A stretch of DNA of 48,048 nucleotides, from NCBI GenBank assembly GCA_020692565.1, contig JAIMKJ010000019.1:1-48048 (forward strand), written 5' to 3'. This DNA is from Thermomonas sp. (GTDB lineage Bacteria > Pseudomonadota > Gammaproteobacteria > Xanthomonadales > Xanthomonadaceae). This document shows, piece by piece, positions 1 to 9,800 of this stretch. Each line of letters begins with the position of its first letter. Positions within the stretch are counted from its first letter, which is position 1. The notes beneath the pieces were generated by a model. The model had not been told where the DNA came from. It made no database searches and was given only the letters and a program-made list of their open reading frames with translations. A program made the position numbers and the translations under genes.

Positions 1-1
1 C

Positions 2-3000
2 GCGATGCCGGTCGCCGCGGCCGCGCCGGTCGTCGCGCCGACGGTCGTCGCCGCAGCGGCGATGGCGCCGGTTGCGGCCATGCCCGCGCCGCGCGCGCGC
101 GCCGGTCGCGGTACCCGCTTCGGCGGCGGCATCCGTTTCGCGCCGAAGTTCGGCCAGCGCTACAAGTCGTTGTATTTCCACGCCGGCGACGCCAGCGGCG
201 ATCTCGAGACCGAAGGCGAATTCTCGGTGCGGCTGTCGCTGTCCCCGGACAACAACATCAGCCTGCGCGAGCACGTGGTCTTCGGCGAACATCTGCTGCC
301 GACCGATGCCTACATCGAACTGGTCTACGCCGCTTACCGGAGCTATTTCGCGCCGGACGACGTGCGTCTGGAACGCATCGCCCTGGCCAACCCGCTGCTG
401 GGCACGAAGGGTCGCGAGACACGGGTACAGATCAGCTTCCGCCGCAGCGGCGACGGCCTACAGTGCATCGTGCGCTCCAGCCGCAGCGGCGACTTCGACG
501 ATGCGGTGCTGCATATGCAGGGCATGGTGGTGCCGGGCGCCGGACTGCCGGCGGCTGTCGCCGACGGCGATTTCGCGGTCGAACGCAGCCTCGCCGCGGG
601 GGATATCCCGACCAATGCCGGCACTTACTACGCGCCGCTGCGCAGCCTGCGTCTAGGCGAGACCCGCGCGCTTGGCGAGATCGCGATCGCCGCGCACGAC
701 TTTGCCTTCGTCGCCAATCCGCTGGCGCTGTACGGCGGCCTCTGCACCGCGATCAATTTCGCCGCGCATCTGTCGGCGCGCCACTTCGGCGCCAGCGACG
801 ACCAGTTCCTGCCGTATCGCATCGGCACGGTCGCGGTGCATGGCGCACTGGACGGCCGCGAATACCTGTGCCGCGCCGAAGCGCGCAGCATCGAACGCGA
901 TGCCATCGAGTTCGCGTTCGTGCTGGTCGAAGCGAACGGTAGCGACCGCATCGCCGCCACGGTCGACGGCCTGGTGCTGCGTCGCGTGCCGGCGAAGACC
1001 ATCCGCCAGCAGGCGCTGCAGGCGGCGTCGCTGCCGGCCGCGCCGCGCATCGCGGGTGCGCCGGCGCGCGAGGAGGCGGTGGCGATCATCGGCATGTCCT
1101 GCCGCTATCCGATGAGCGAAACCGTCGATGCGTTCTGGGACAACCTGCGCAATGGCCGCGACTGCGTCAGCGTCATTCCGGACACACGCTGGGGCGGTGC
1201 GGAGGACTGGTATCACCCCGATCCGCGCCATCCGCACACGTCGTACTCGAAGTGGGCCGGCCTACTCGACAATATCGACGCTTTCGATGCGCTGTTCTTC
1301 GGTATTTCCCCGGTGGAAGCCGAGTCCATCGATCCGCAGCAGCGCGTATTCCTGGAAGAATGCTGGAAGACGATAGAAAGCGCCGGCTATGCGCCGGGCG
1401 CGCTGTCCGGACAGGCCTGCGGTGTGTACGTGGGCTGCGCGATGGGCGACTACGCGCGGGTACTGGCCGATGAAGGACAGGACACGCTCGGCGCCGCGTT
1501 CATGGGCACGTCCACCGCGATCCTGTCCGCGCGCATTTCGTATTTCCTCAATCTCAAGGGTGCGGCGCTGGCGATCGACACCGCCTGTTCGTCGTCGCTG
1601 GTGGCGGTGCATCTGGCCTGCGAAAGCATCCGCAGCGGCGAGAATCGTCTGGCGCTGGCCGGCGGTATCAATCTGCTGACCACGCCGCTGGGCCATATCC
1701 TGACCTCGCAGGTGGGCATGCCGTCGCGCGACGGCCGCTGCGCGACCTTCGATGCGTCCGCAAACGGCATCGTGTTTTCCGAAGGCTGCGGCGTGCTGCT
1801 GTTGAAGGCGCTGGCCGACGCCGAGCGCGATGGCGATGCGATCCTCGGCGTGATCCGTGGCTCGGGTACCAACCAGGACGGTAAGACCAACGGCATCACC
1901 GCGCCCAGCGCCAAGGCGCAGGAACAGTTGCTGCGGCAGATCTACGACAAGTTCGACATCGATCCGGCGCGCATCTCCTATGTCGAAGCGCACGGCACCG
2001 CCACGCCGCTGGGCGATCCGATCGAGGTCGATGCGCTCACCGCGGCGTTCGGCAGCGCTGCGACTGCCAGCAAGCGCTGCGTGTTGGGGTCGGTGAAGAG
2101 CAACATCGGCCACACCGGTTTTGCCGCGGGCGTGGCGGGCATCGTCAAGGTGCTGCTGTGCATCAAGCACCGCACGCTGGTGCCGTCGATCCACTACAGC
2201 ACGCCGAATCCGCACATCGACTTCGAGCGCGCGCCGTTCCACGTCAATACCGAGACCTGCGCCTGGGACAGTGACACCGCGCGCATGGCCACCGTGAGCT
2301 CGTTCGGCTTCAGCGGCACCAATGCGCATCTCGTGATCGAGGAGCATCTGCCGACGGCCGAGGCTGCACAAGCGGTGCCGATGCCCGGCGGGCCGGTAGC
2401 CGTGCCGCTGTCGGCGCGCGCAGAAGAGCAACTGCTGGATCAGGCGCGCGATCTGCTCGCGTTCCTGCGTCGCGGCGAAGGAACGCTCGACCTCGCGCGC
2501 ATCGCTTACACGCTGCAGGTCGGCCGCGAAGCGATGCCGCATCGTCTTGCGGTGATCGCCGAGTCGCAGCCGCAGTTGGAAGAGCGGTTGCAGCGCATCG
2601 TCGACGGCGCGGTGCGTATCGACGGCGTGCACCGTGGCGTGGCCGGACGCGACGACACCTTGACCGCGTTCACCGGCGATGCCGAGATGCGTCGGGTGAT
2701 CGACGGCTGGATCGCGCAGAAGCATCTGCCGAAAGTGCTCGATCTGTGGGTGCGCGGGCTGGCATTGGATTGGACGACACTGCACGGCGGCGTTGCGCCG
2801 CGGCGCATGGCGCTGCCGACGTATCCGTTCGCGCGCGAGCGCTGTTGGGCGGAAGGCGGCGCGCGGCGCGCGACCGCGACCGCGGTACTGCATCCGCTCC
2901 TGCATCGGAATGTCTCCGATCTCGGTCAGCAGCGCTACGCCAGTGTCTTCGCCGGCACCGAGTTCTTCCTGGCCGATCACCGCGTCAATGGCCGTCCGGT

Positions 3001-3859
3001 GTTGCCGGCGGTGGCGTACCTGGAGATGGCGCGCGCCGCGCTGCACGATGCGTTGCCGCCGTCCGACGCGCACGCGGACGCGCCGTTGGCGCTGGAGTTG
3101 CGGCATATCGTGTGGGCGCAGCCGATCGTGGTCGAAGACGAGGCCCGTGTCGGCATTGCGATCTTCGCGGACGGCGCGGACCGGCTGGAATTCGAGGTCA
3201 CGCGTCAGGTCGCTGACGGCCCGGGTGCTGACGAACGCCTGCACTGCCAGGGCAGCGCTGCGGTCGTGGCCGTCGCTATGCCCGACCCGCTCGATCTCCC
3301 GGCGTTGCGTACGCGGATGCAGCGCGGACGCAGCGGCGGCGATGCGTTTTATCCGCAGTTCGCGGCGATGGGTCTGGGCTACGGTCCGGCCTTTCAGGGC
3401 ATCGTCGCGCTCGAACGCGGCGACGGCGAGGTGCTGGTCGAACTCGCATTGCCCGCATCCGCGCGCAGCGAAGGCTTCGTTCTGCATCCCAGCCTCGCCG
3501 ACAGCGCGCTGCAGGGTTCGATCGCACTGATCGATACCGACACGCCAGGCGGCCCGGCGCTGCCGTTCGCGCTGGAATCCCTGCGCGTGCATGCGCCTTG
3601 CGAAGCGCGCATGTTCGCCTGGGTGCGGTATGCGCCCGGAGGCCGCAGCGCGGGTCTGATCAAGGTCGATATCGATCTGTGCGCCGCCGACGGCCGCATC
3701 TGCGCAGCGATGCGCGGGTTCTCGTCGCGACCGCTCGATACCGGCACCGCCGTGCCGTCCATTGCGGACGGCGCATTCGACGAAGCGCATTACCTGTCGG
3801 TCATCGACGACGTGCTGAGCCGGCGCTTGTCCGCCGACGAAGCCGTGGAACTAGGTTGA
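2..3859 (+). CDS. trans-AT polyketide synthase, 5' truncated: DH-like - KS - DH
   Basis: Subunit of a multimodular trans-AT PKS, acting on ACP-bound chains in the cytoplasm. The frame is open to the left edge, so the first Met (position 5, used for numbering) lies in an Ala/Pro-rich interdomain linker and is not the true start. Domains: (1) DH-like double hot-dog about 55-335, with the His motif HVVFGEHLLP (His90) but no Asp where the HPxLLDxALQ motif should be; (2) KS about 357-780 with Cys528, His663 and His703, then a post-KS linker with no AT; (3) DH about 961-1246 with His992 and Asp1166 (ADSALQ), expected active. The last 25 or so residues form a helical docking-type tail (YLSVIDDVL...LSADEAVEL). 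The stop is 4 bases before the next ATG. With that protein's KR-ACP start, the KS-DH end forms one split alkene-forming module. The substrate is unknown. Confidence 0.95.
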   Translation, partial: AMPVAAAAPVVAPTVVAAAAMAPVAAMPAPRARAGRGTRFGGGIRFAPKFGQRYKSLYFHAGDASGDLETEGEFSVRLSLSPDNNISLREHVVFGEHLLPTDAYIELVYAAYRSYFAPDDVRLERIALANPLLGTKGRETRVQISFRRSGDGLQCIVRSSRSGDFDDAVLHMQGMVVPGAGLPAAVADGDFAVERSLAAGDIPTNAGTYYAPLRSLRLGETRALGEIAIAAHDFAFVANPLALYGGLCTAINFAAHLSARHFGASDDQFLPYRIGTVAVHGALDGREYLCRAEARSIERDAIEFAFVLVEANGSDRIAATVDGLVLRRVPAKTIRQQALQAASLPAAPRIAGAPAREEAVAIIGMSCRYPMSETVDAFWDNLRNGRDCVSVIPDTRWGGAEDWYHPDPRHPHTSYSKWAGLLDNIDAFDALFFGISPVEAESIDPQQRVFLEECWKTIESAGYAPGALSGQACGVYVGCAMGDYARVLADEGQDTLGAAFMGTSTAILSARISYFLNLKGAALAIDTACSSSLVAVHLACESIRSGENRLALAGGINLLTTPLGHILTSQVGMPSRDGRCATFDASANGIVFSEGCGVLLLKALADAERDGDAILGVIRGSGTNQDGKTNGITAPSAKAQEQLLRQIYDKFDIDPARISYVEAHGTATPLGDPIEVDALTAAFGSAATASKRCVLGSVKSNIGHTGFAAGVAGIVKVLLCIKHRTLVPSIHYSTPNPHIDFERAPFHVNTETCAWDSDTARMATVSSFGFSGTNAHLVIEEHLPTAEAAQAVPMPGGPVAVPLSARAEEQLLDQARDLLAFLRRGEGTLDLARIAYTLQVGREAMPHRLAVIAESQPQLEERLQRIVDGAVRIDGVHRGVAGRDDTLTAFTGDAEMRRVIDGWIAQKHLPKVLDLWVRGLALDWTTLHGGVAPRRMALPTYPFARERCWAEGGARRATATAVLHPLLHRNVSDLGQQRYASVFAGTEFFLADHRVNGRPVLPAVAYLEMARAALHDALPPSDAHADAPLALELRHIVWAQPIVVEDEARVGIAIFADGADRLEFEVTRQVADGPGADERLHCQGSAAVVAVAMPDPLDLPALRTRMQRGRSGGDAFYPQFAAMGLGYGPAFQGIVALERGDGEVLVELALPASARSEGFVLHPSLADSALQGSIALIDTDTPGGPALPFALESLRVHAPCEARMFAWVRYAPGGRSAGLIKVDIDLCAADGRICAAMRGFSSRPLDTGTAVPSIADGAFDEAHYLSVIDDVLSRRLSADEAVELG
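167..1007 (+). other. DH-like hot-dog domain with His but no catalytic Asp, before the KS
   Basis: Domain inside the first PKS protein, residues about 55-335 from the Met at position 5. The N-terminal hot-dog has the HxxxGxxxxP signature (HVVFGEHLLPTDAYIE). The C-terminal half keeps the DH-like FLPYRIGTVAVHG and VDGLVLRR segments. The expected HPxLLDxALQ Asp motif reads NPLALYGGLCTA, so the Asp is absent, and the YGP motif reads YYAP. The domain follows an Ala/Pro linker of the kind that usually follows an ACP and directly precedes the KS. It may be an inactive DH or a relative with another role. Confidence 0.6.
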
Positions 3860-3863
3860 GCCC

Positions 3864-6800
3864 ATGAAACACGGCCGCATGAAGCACGAGTTGTCCGACA
3901 TCTATCGCGCACTGTCCACCGGCGCGCTTTCGCAGCAGGACGCGCTGGCGCGGATCCGAGCGCTCAAGCGCGTCGCGGAAACGGCATCCGCGGACAATGC
4001 GCACGCGCCCACCGGCACGCTGCTCGCGGAGACGGTCTGGGAGCGGACGACGGCGAGGGCCGGCGCAGCCCCGGCGCGGCATCGCGTGCTGGTGTGCGGT
4101 CTGTCGCATGCCGATGCGGCGCAGGTACAGGCCGCGCTGCCGGAATGCAATTGCGCGATGTTGGAGATCGACGCGTCGGCGACCCCGGCCGAGGCCTTTA
4201 CCACTGTGGCGCTGGCGTATGTCGACACGATCCGCACGCTGTTGCAGGAGAAGCCGCAGGGCCGCAGCGTGGTGCAGTTGGCCGCGGCCGACCGCGATGG
4301 CGCGCAACTGCTCGCCGGTCTGGCCGGTCTGATCGAGACCGCCGCGCTGGAGAACCCCGATATCGTCGGGCAGGTATTGTTGTTGCCGGCCGATATCCGG
4401 AGCGATGCCCTGATCGCGCACCTGCGCAGCGACGCGGCCGATGCCGACGCGCGCGTCCTGCGCTACACCCACGGCGCGCGCGAACTGCGGCATTGGCGTT
4501 TTGCCGATGAATCCGTCGCTCGCACGGACGCATTGAACCGATTCCGCGAGCACGGCGTGTATCTCATCACCGGCGGCCTGGGCGGTCTGGGCCTGCTGAT
4601 CGCCAAAGATCTTCTGGCGAGCGCCGCGCACGCGAAGGTCGTGCTCTGCGGCCGTTCCGCGCTTGGCGACGACGGACGCGCCGCGCTCGACGCGATCGCT
4701 GCGCCGGGCAGGGTCGAATATCGCCAGGCCGATATCGGCGATGCCGCGCAGACCGACGCGTTGATTGCGGGCATCCTCTCCGATCACGGCGCGCTGCACG
4801 GTGTGATCCACAGCGCCGGCCTGCTGCGCGACGACTTCATCCTGAAGAAAAGCGCGGCGCAGTTCAGCGATGTGCTGCGTCCGAAAGTGGCCGGCAGCGA
4901 GCATCTGGACCGCGCCACGGCGGCGCTGCCGTTGGACATGTTCGTGATGTTCTCGTCGATCGCGGCCTGGACCGGCAACGTGGGTCAGGCGGACTACGCC
5001 GCAGCGAACGGTTTCATGGACCAGTTCGCGGGCTGGCGCAACGCGCGCGTGGCCGCGGGCGAACGCCACGGCCTGAGTCTTTCCATCGCGTGGCCGCATT
5101 GGCGCGATGGCGGCATGAAGATCGACGTCGCCAGCTTGCGGCAGTTGGAAAAGCGCACCGGTCTGCGTTCGATGGACACCGACGAGGGCATGCGCGCGCT
5201 GCAGCGCAGCCTCGCCCTCGGCCGCAGCCACGTGATGGCGATGCACGGCGTGCCTGCCGAGATGCATCGCGCGTTGATGCCCGAGCGTACCGCAACGGCT
5301 GCGGCGATGGTCCCGATCGCGTCGACCCCGACGGCGACGCCCGTGGCTGCGCCGGCCGATCTGATCGGCAAGACCCGCGAGTTCCTGCGCAACGAATTCT
5401 CCACGGTGCTCAAGATTCCGGCGCAGAAGATCGAGCTCAAGGCGCCGCTGGAACAGTACGGCATCGATTCGATCCTGGCGATGAGTCTGACCCATCAGCT
5501 CGAAGCGAGTTTCGGCGCGCTGCCCAAGACGTTGTTCTTCGAATATCTGAGCATCGAGGAGTTGGCCGGGTATTTCGCGCGTGCGCATGCGCCCACGCTC
5601 GCCGGCATGTTCGGGGTGTCGGCGCCCATGCCGCCTGCGACCGCGAAACAGGTGGCCACGAGCGCTGCGTCGGCGTTGCCGGTCGGCCGTCGTCGCAACC
5701 GCTTCCTGGCTGCGAGCGGCGACGCGCGCGACGCGGCAGCGCCCGCGACGTTCGCGCATGAAGCCATCGCGATCGTCGGCCTGAGCGGACGCTATCCGGA
5801 ATCGCCCGATCTCGAAGCGTTCTGGCGCAATCTGCGCGACGGACGGGACTGCATCGTCGAAGTACCGGCTTCGCGCTGGGACTGGAAAGCGTGGTACAGC
5901 GAAGACCGCAGCGTCGAAGGTGCGCATTTCAGCAAATGGGGCGGCTTCATCGAGGGCGCGGACGAGTTCGATCCGCGCTTCTTCAATATCGCGCCGCGCG
6001 AGGCGCGCAGCATCGATCCGCAGGAGCGGTTGTTCCTGCAGCACGCGTGGATGGCGATCGAAGACGCCGGCTACTCGCGGGCCGCGCTGCAGATGCCGGA
6101 TGCCAAGGGGCTTCCCGGCCAGGTCGGCGTGTATGCCGGCGTGATGTACGGCGAATACAACCTGTCGGGCAGCCTGGCGAGCATCGCCAACCGGGTCTCT
6201 TATTTCCTCAATCTGCACGGCCCCAGCCTGACGCTCGACACCATGTGCTCGTCGTCGCTCACCGCGCTGCATCTGGCCTGCCAGGATCTGCGTCTGGGCC
6301 GCACCGCGCTGGGGCTGGCCGGCGGTGTCAACGTCAGCATCCATCCGAACAAGTACACGATGCTCAGCGGTGGCCAGTTCATCTCCGGCGACGGTCATTG
6401 CCAGAGCTTCGGCGAAGGCGGCGATGGCTATATTCCGGGTGAGGGCGTGGGCGTTGCGGTGCTCAAGCGTCTGTCCGAAGCCGAGCGCGACGGCAACCAT
6501 ATCTATGGTGTGATCCGCGGCAGTGCGTTGAATCATGGCGGCAAGACCAACGGTTACACCGTGCCCAATCCGCAGGCGCAGGCCGAGGTGATCCGTCGCG
6601 CGCTGGGCGAGGCCGGCATCGATCCGCGTCATGTCAGTTACATCGAAGCGCACGGCACCGGCACAAAACTCGGCGATCCGATCGAGATCGCCGCGCTCAC
6701 CAGGGCCTTCCACGAAGGCAGCGCGGCGCATGGCGACGATACCGGCTACTGCCTGATCGGCTCGGCCAAATCGAACATCGGCCACTGCGAATCGGCCGCA

Positions 6801-9800
6801 GGCATCGCCGGCGTGACCAAAGTGCTGTTGCAGATGCGCCACGCCAGCATCGTGCCTTCGCTGCACTCGAAGGTCCTCAATCCGCATATCGACTTCGCGA
6901 CCACGCCGTTCGTGGTGGTGCAGGATCTGCGCACATGGGTGCCTCCGGTGCGCGACGGCCGCGCGCTGCCGCGCATCGCCGGCGTGTCCTCGTTCGGCGC
7001 GGGTGGTGCGAATGCGCATATCGTGCTGGAAGAGTACGTCGCCAGCGAACGCGTGCCGGCGCGCAGCGATGCGCTGCGGCTCGTGCCGCTGTCCGCGCGC
7101 AATTCGGAGCAACTCGAAGCCCGCGCCCGCGATCTCCTTGCCTTCCTCGACCGCGAAGGCGATGCGATCGATGCGCGCGATCTGGCGCATACCCTGCAGG
7201 TCGGTCGCGAAGCGATGGATCAGCGGGTGTGCTTCGTCGTCGACGGCGTGCCGGCGCTGCGCCGCGCGCTGCAGGCCTTCCTGACGGGCGGCGATCGGGC
7301 TGGCGACAGCTCGGCCGGCGATCGCATTCATACCGGCAGCGCCAAGCAACAGCGCGATGCGCGGCTGGCGCACGCCGAGGATCCCGCATTCCAGACCAGG
7401 CTCGAACGCTGCATCGCCGAACGCGCGCTGGCACCGCTGGCGGCGCTGTGGGCCGAGGGCGTGGAGATCGATTGGCATCGATTGAACGACGATGCCGCGC
7501 CGCGCCTGATGTCGCTGCCGACCTACCCGTTCGCGCGCGAACGCTACTGGATCGCCCCTGCGACGTTGGCCGCTCCCGCAACGGTCGATGCGCCCGTCGT
7601 CGCCATGCCGGCACGCTTGCATCCGCTGGTGCACAGCAATGCGTCCGACCTCGAAGAACAGCGCTTTCTCGCGAATTTCGATGGAGGACAGGCACCCATC
7701 ATCGACGGCGCGCTGCCGCCGCTGTTGGCGCTGGAAGCTTTGCGCGCGGCGCTTGCGCTGGCGATTCCGGCGAGTGCGGATGCCGCAACGAACGCCCCGA
7801 TCCTGCGCGATATCGTCTGGGGCGCGCCAATGGTCCCGGTCGACGACGCGGGGCTTGCGCTCGGCATCGCGGTGTTGCCGCGCAGCGCCGGAGCGATCGA
7901 TCTGGAGTTGTACCGCGCCGATGGCGCAGACGAAGCCGTGTTCGCACAGGCGCACGCGCGGCTGTCGCCCGATGACGCGTCGGGTCTGGCGAACGATCCG
8001 TACGACTTCGCCCTATTGCGGGCAACGTTGCGTGCGCAGTCGGTGCCGCAGGTCGAACATGTCGTCGCCTTGCTCATCGGCGACGAGTCGATGCTGGCCG
8101 AACTGCATCTGCCGGTGGACGAAGCCACGTGGCTGCCGCCGGCCTTGGCTGCGGCGCTGTCCGCGCTATGCGCATGTTTCGGTGGCGCCGGCTTCACGCC
8201 GTCGTCGCTGGGGAGTCTGCGTACGCTTGCGGCCTGTCCGGCGCAGGCGTTCGTGCATCTGCGTCGCGATGCGGGAGGCGCGCTCGACATCGACGTTTGC
8301 GATGCCCGGGGTCGAATCTGCCTGAGGTTGAGCGGTCTGGTCGGTGCGCAAGCGCCGAGTGTCGACGCCGCACGCATTGCGCCCATCGCGTCGCCCGCGT
8401 TGACCGCAGCGTCCGTCGTGCCGCCGGCCGGGATCGCGTCGGCATCTGTCGAATCGACCACTTTCGAATCGACTGCAGCTTCGCTGCTGTCTGCTCCGCG
8501 GGAAATCGCGCTCGTCGTCGGTGCCGTGTCGAACGCTCCGACCTTCGGCCCGATCCTCCCGAAACCCGACAATATCGCGCTGCGACCGGCGATCGAGGTG
8601 CCGCACGATCCGCTGCCGCCGAAGGCGAAGGTCGCGCTGATGCCGCTCACCACGGACGCCACGACGAACGCCACGACGCCAACCGTGTCGAAGGCGGTGT
8701 CGCCGGCAACAGGGGTGCGTCTGTTCGATCTGGGGGATGGTCTGTTCTCGCTCTCGCTGGAATCCGCTTCGCTCGACACCGCGATCGGAGCGCTGCTGCG
8801 CGCGATCGCCCACGTCCGTTCCGCGGCCGAAGCGCATCGCGCCAAGGCGCTGATTCTGGATGCGTGTGGCGTGGATGCGCGGAGCTTGAATGCGCAGGCA
8901 TCGGATGCGCATGGCACCGGCTTCTGGCGCGGCGATCGCGCGGTGTTCGATGACGCTGTCGCACAGGATCTGTACGCCGCGCTGGCGCAACTGCCGATTC
9001 CGACCATCGCCGCGGTGCCGGGCGATGCCGATGGTGCGGGCCTGCTGCTGGCGGCGACCTGCGATTTTCTGGTGCTGGCCGATGACGCGCGCCTGCGCCT
9101 CGCCGACGCGGACGCCGCATGGCTGCCGAGCGCGGCCGAAGCCGCCTTTCTTCGCGAGCGCTTCGGCCCGGCCGCCGAGCCGCTGCTCGTCGGCGGCGAG
9201 GCGCATGGGGCGCAGGCCTTGGGTCTGTGCAGCCGATTCGTGCCCGCTGCCGAAGTCGGCGCCGAAGCCCGACGCATCGCCGCGGATCTCGGTCACACCG
9301 CGCCGCTGGCGCTGGGTCTGCTCAAGCCGCATCTTGCGCGCCGCCTGGCGCCGCTGGCCGCTGCGCTCGCTCCAACGCAGACAGTGTCGTTGGATGCGCT
9401 GCACAGTGCGTCGGACGCCGCTGGCCGCTCGCTGCTGATCACCCTTGGCGATGGTCGAGGGGATTGCGATGCGCAGAGTCTCCTGACCGACCTGAAGACC
9501 GTGATCGCGCATGCGGCGGCCACGGAACAGGTCGCCTGTGTCGTCATCGCGAGCGCGCTGGAAGGTTTCCTGCCGACGCTCGGCGAAGCCGAAGCCGCAG
9601 ATCTGATCGTCGAAATCGACGCGCTGCTCGCGGTTTGTCCGGTGCCGGTCATCGCGGCCCTCGGTACGCAGGCCGATGGCGCTGCGTGGCGCTTCGCGCT
9701 CGCCTGCGATACCGCGGTGTATGCGCGCGACGGCCTCTATGCCGCATCCACACTCTGGTCTTCTCCCGCATTGGCGCGCAGCACGGCGGCGCTCTGCGCA

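Noticed and set aside
5..7. ATG at position 5 as the start of the first PKS protein.
   Set aside because: It lies in an Ala/Pro interdomain linker just before a DH-like domain, and the frame is open to the window edge.
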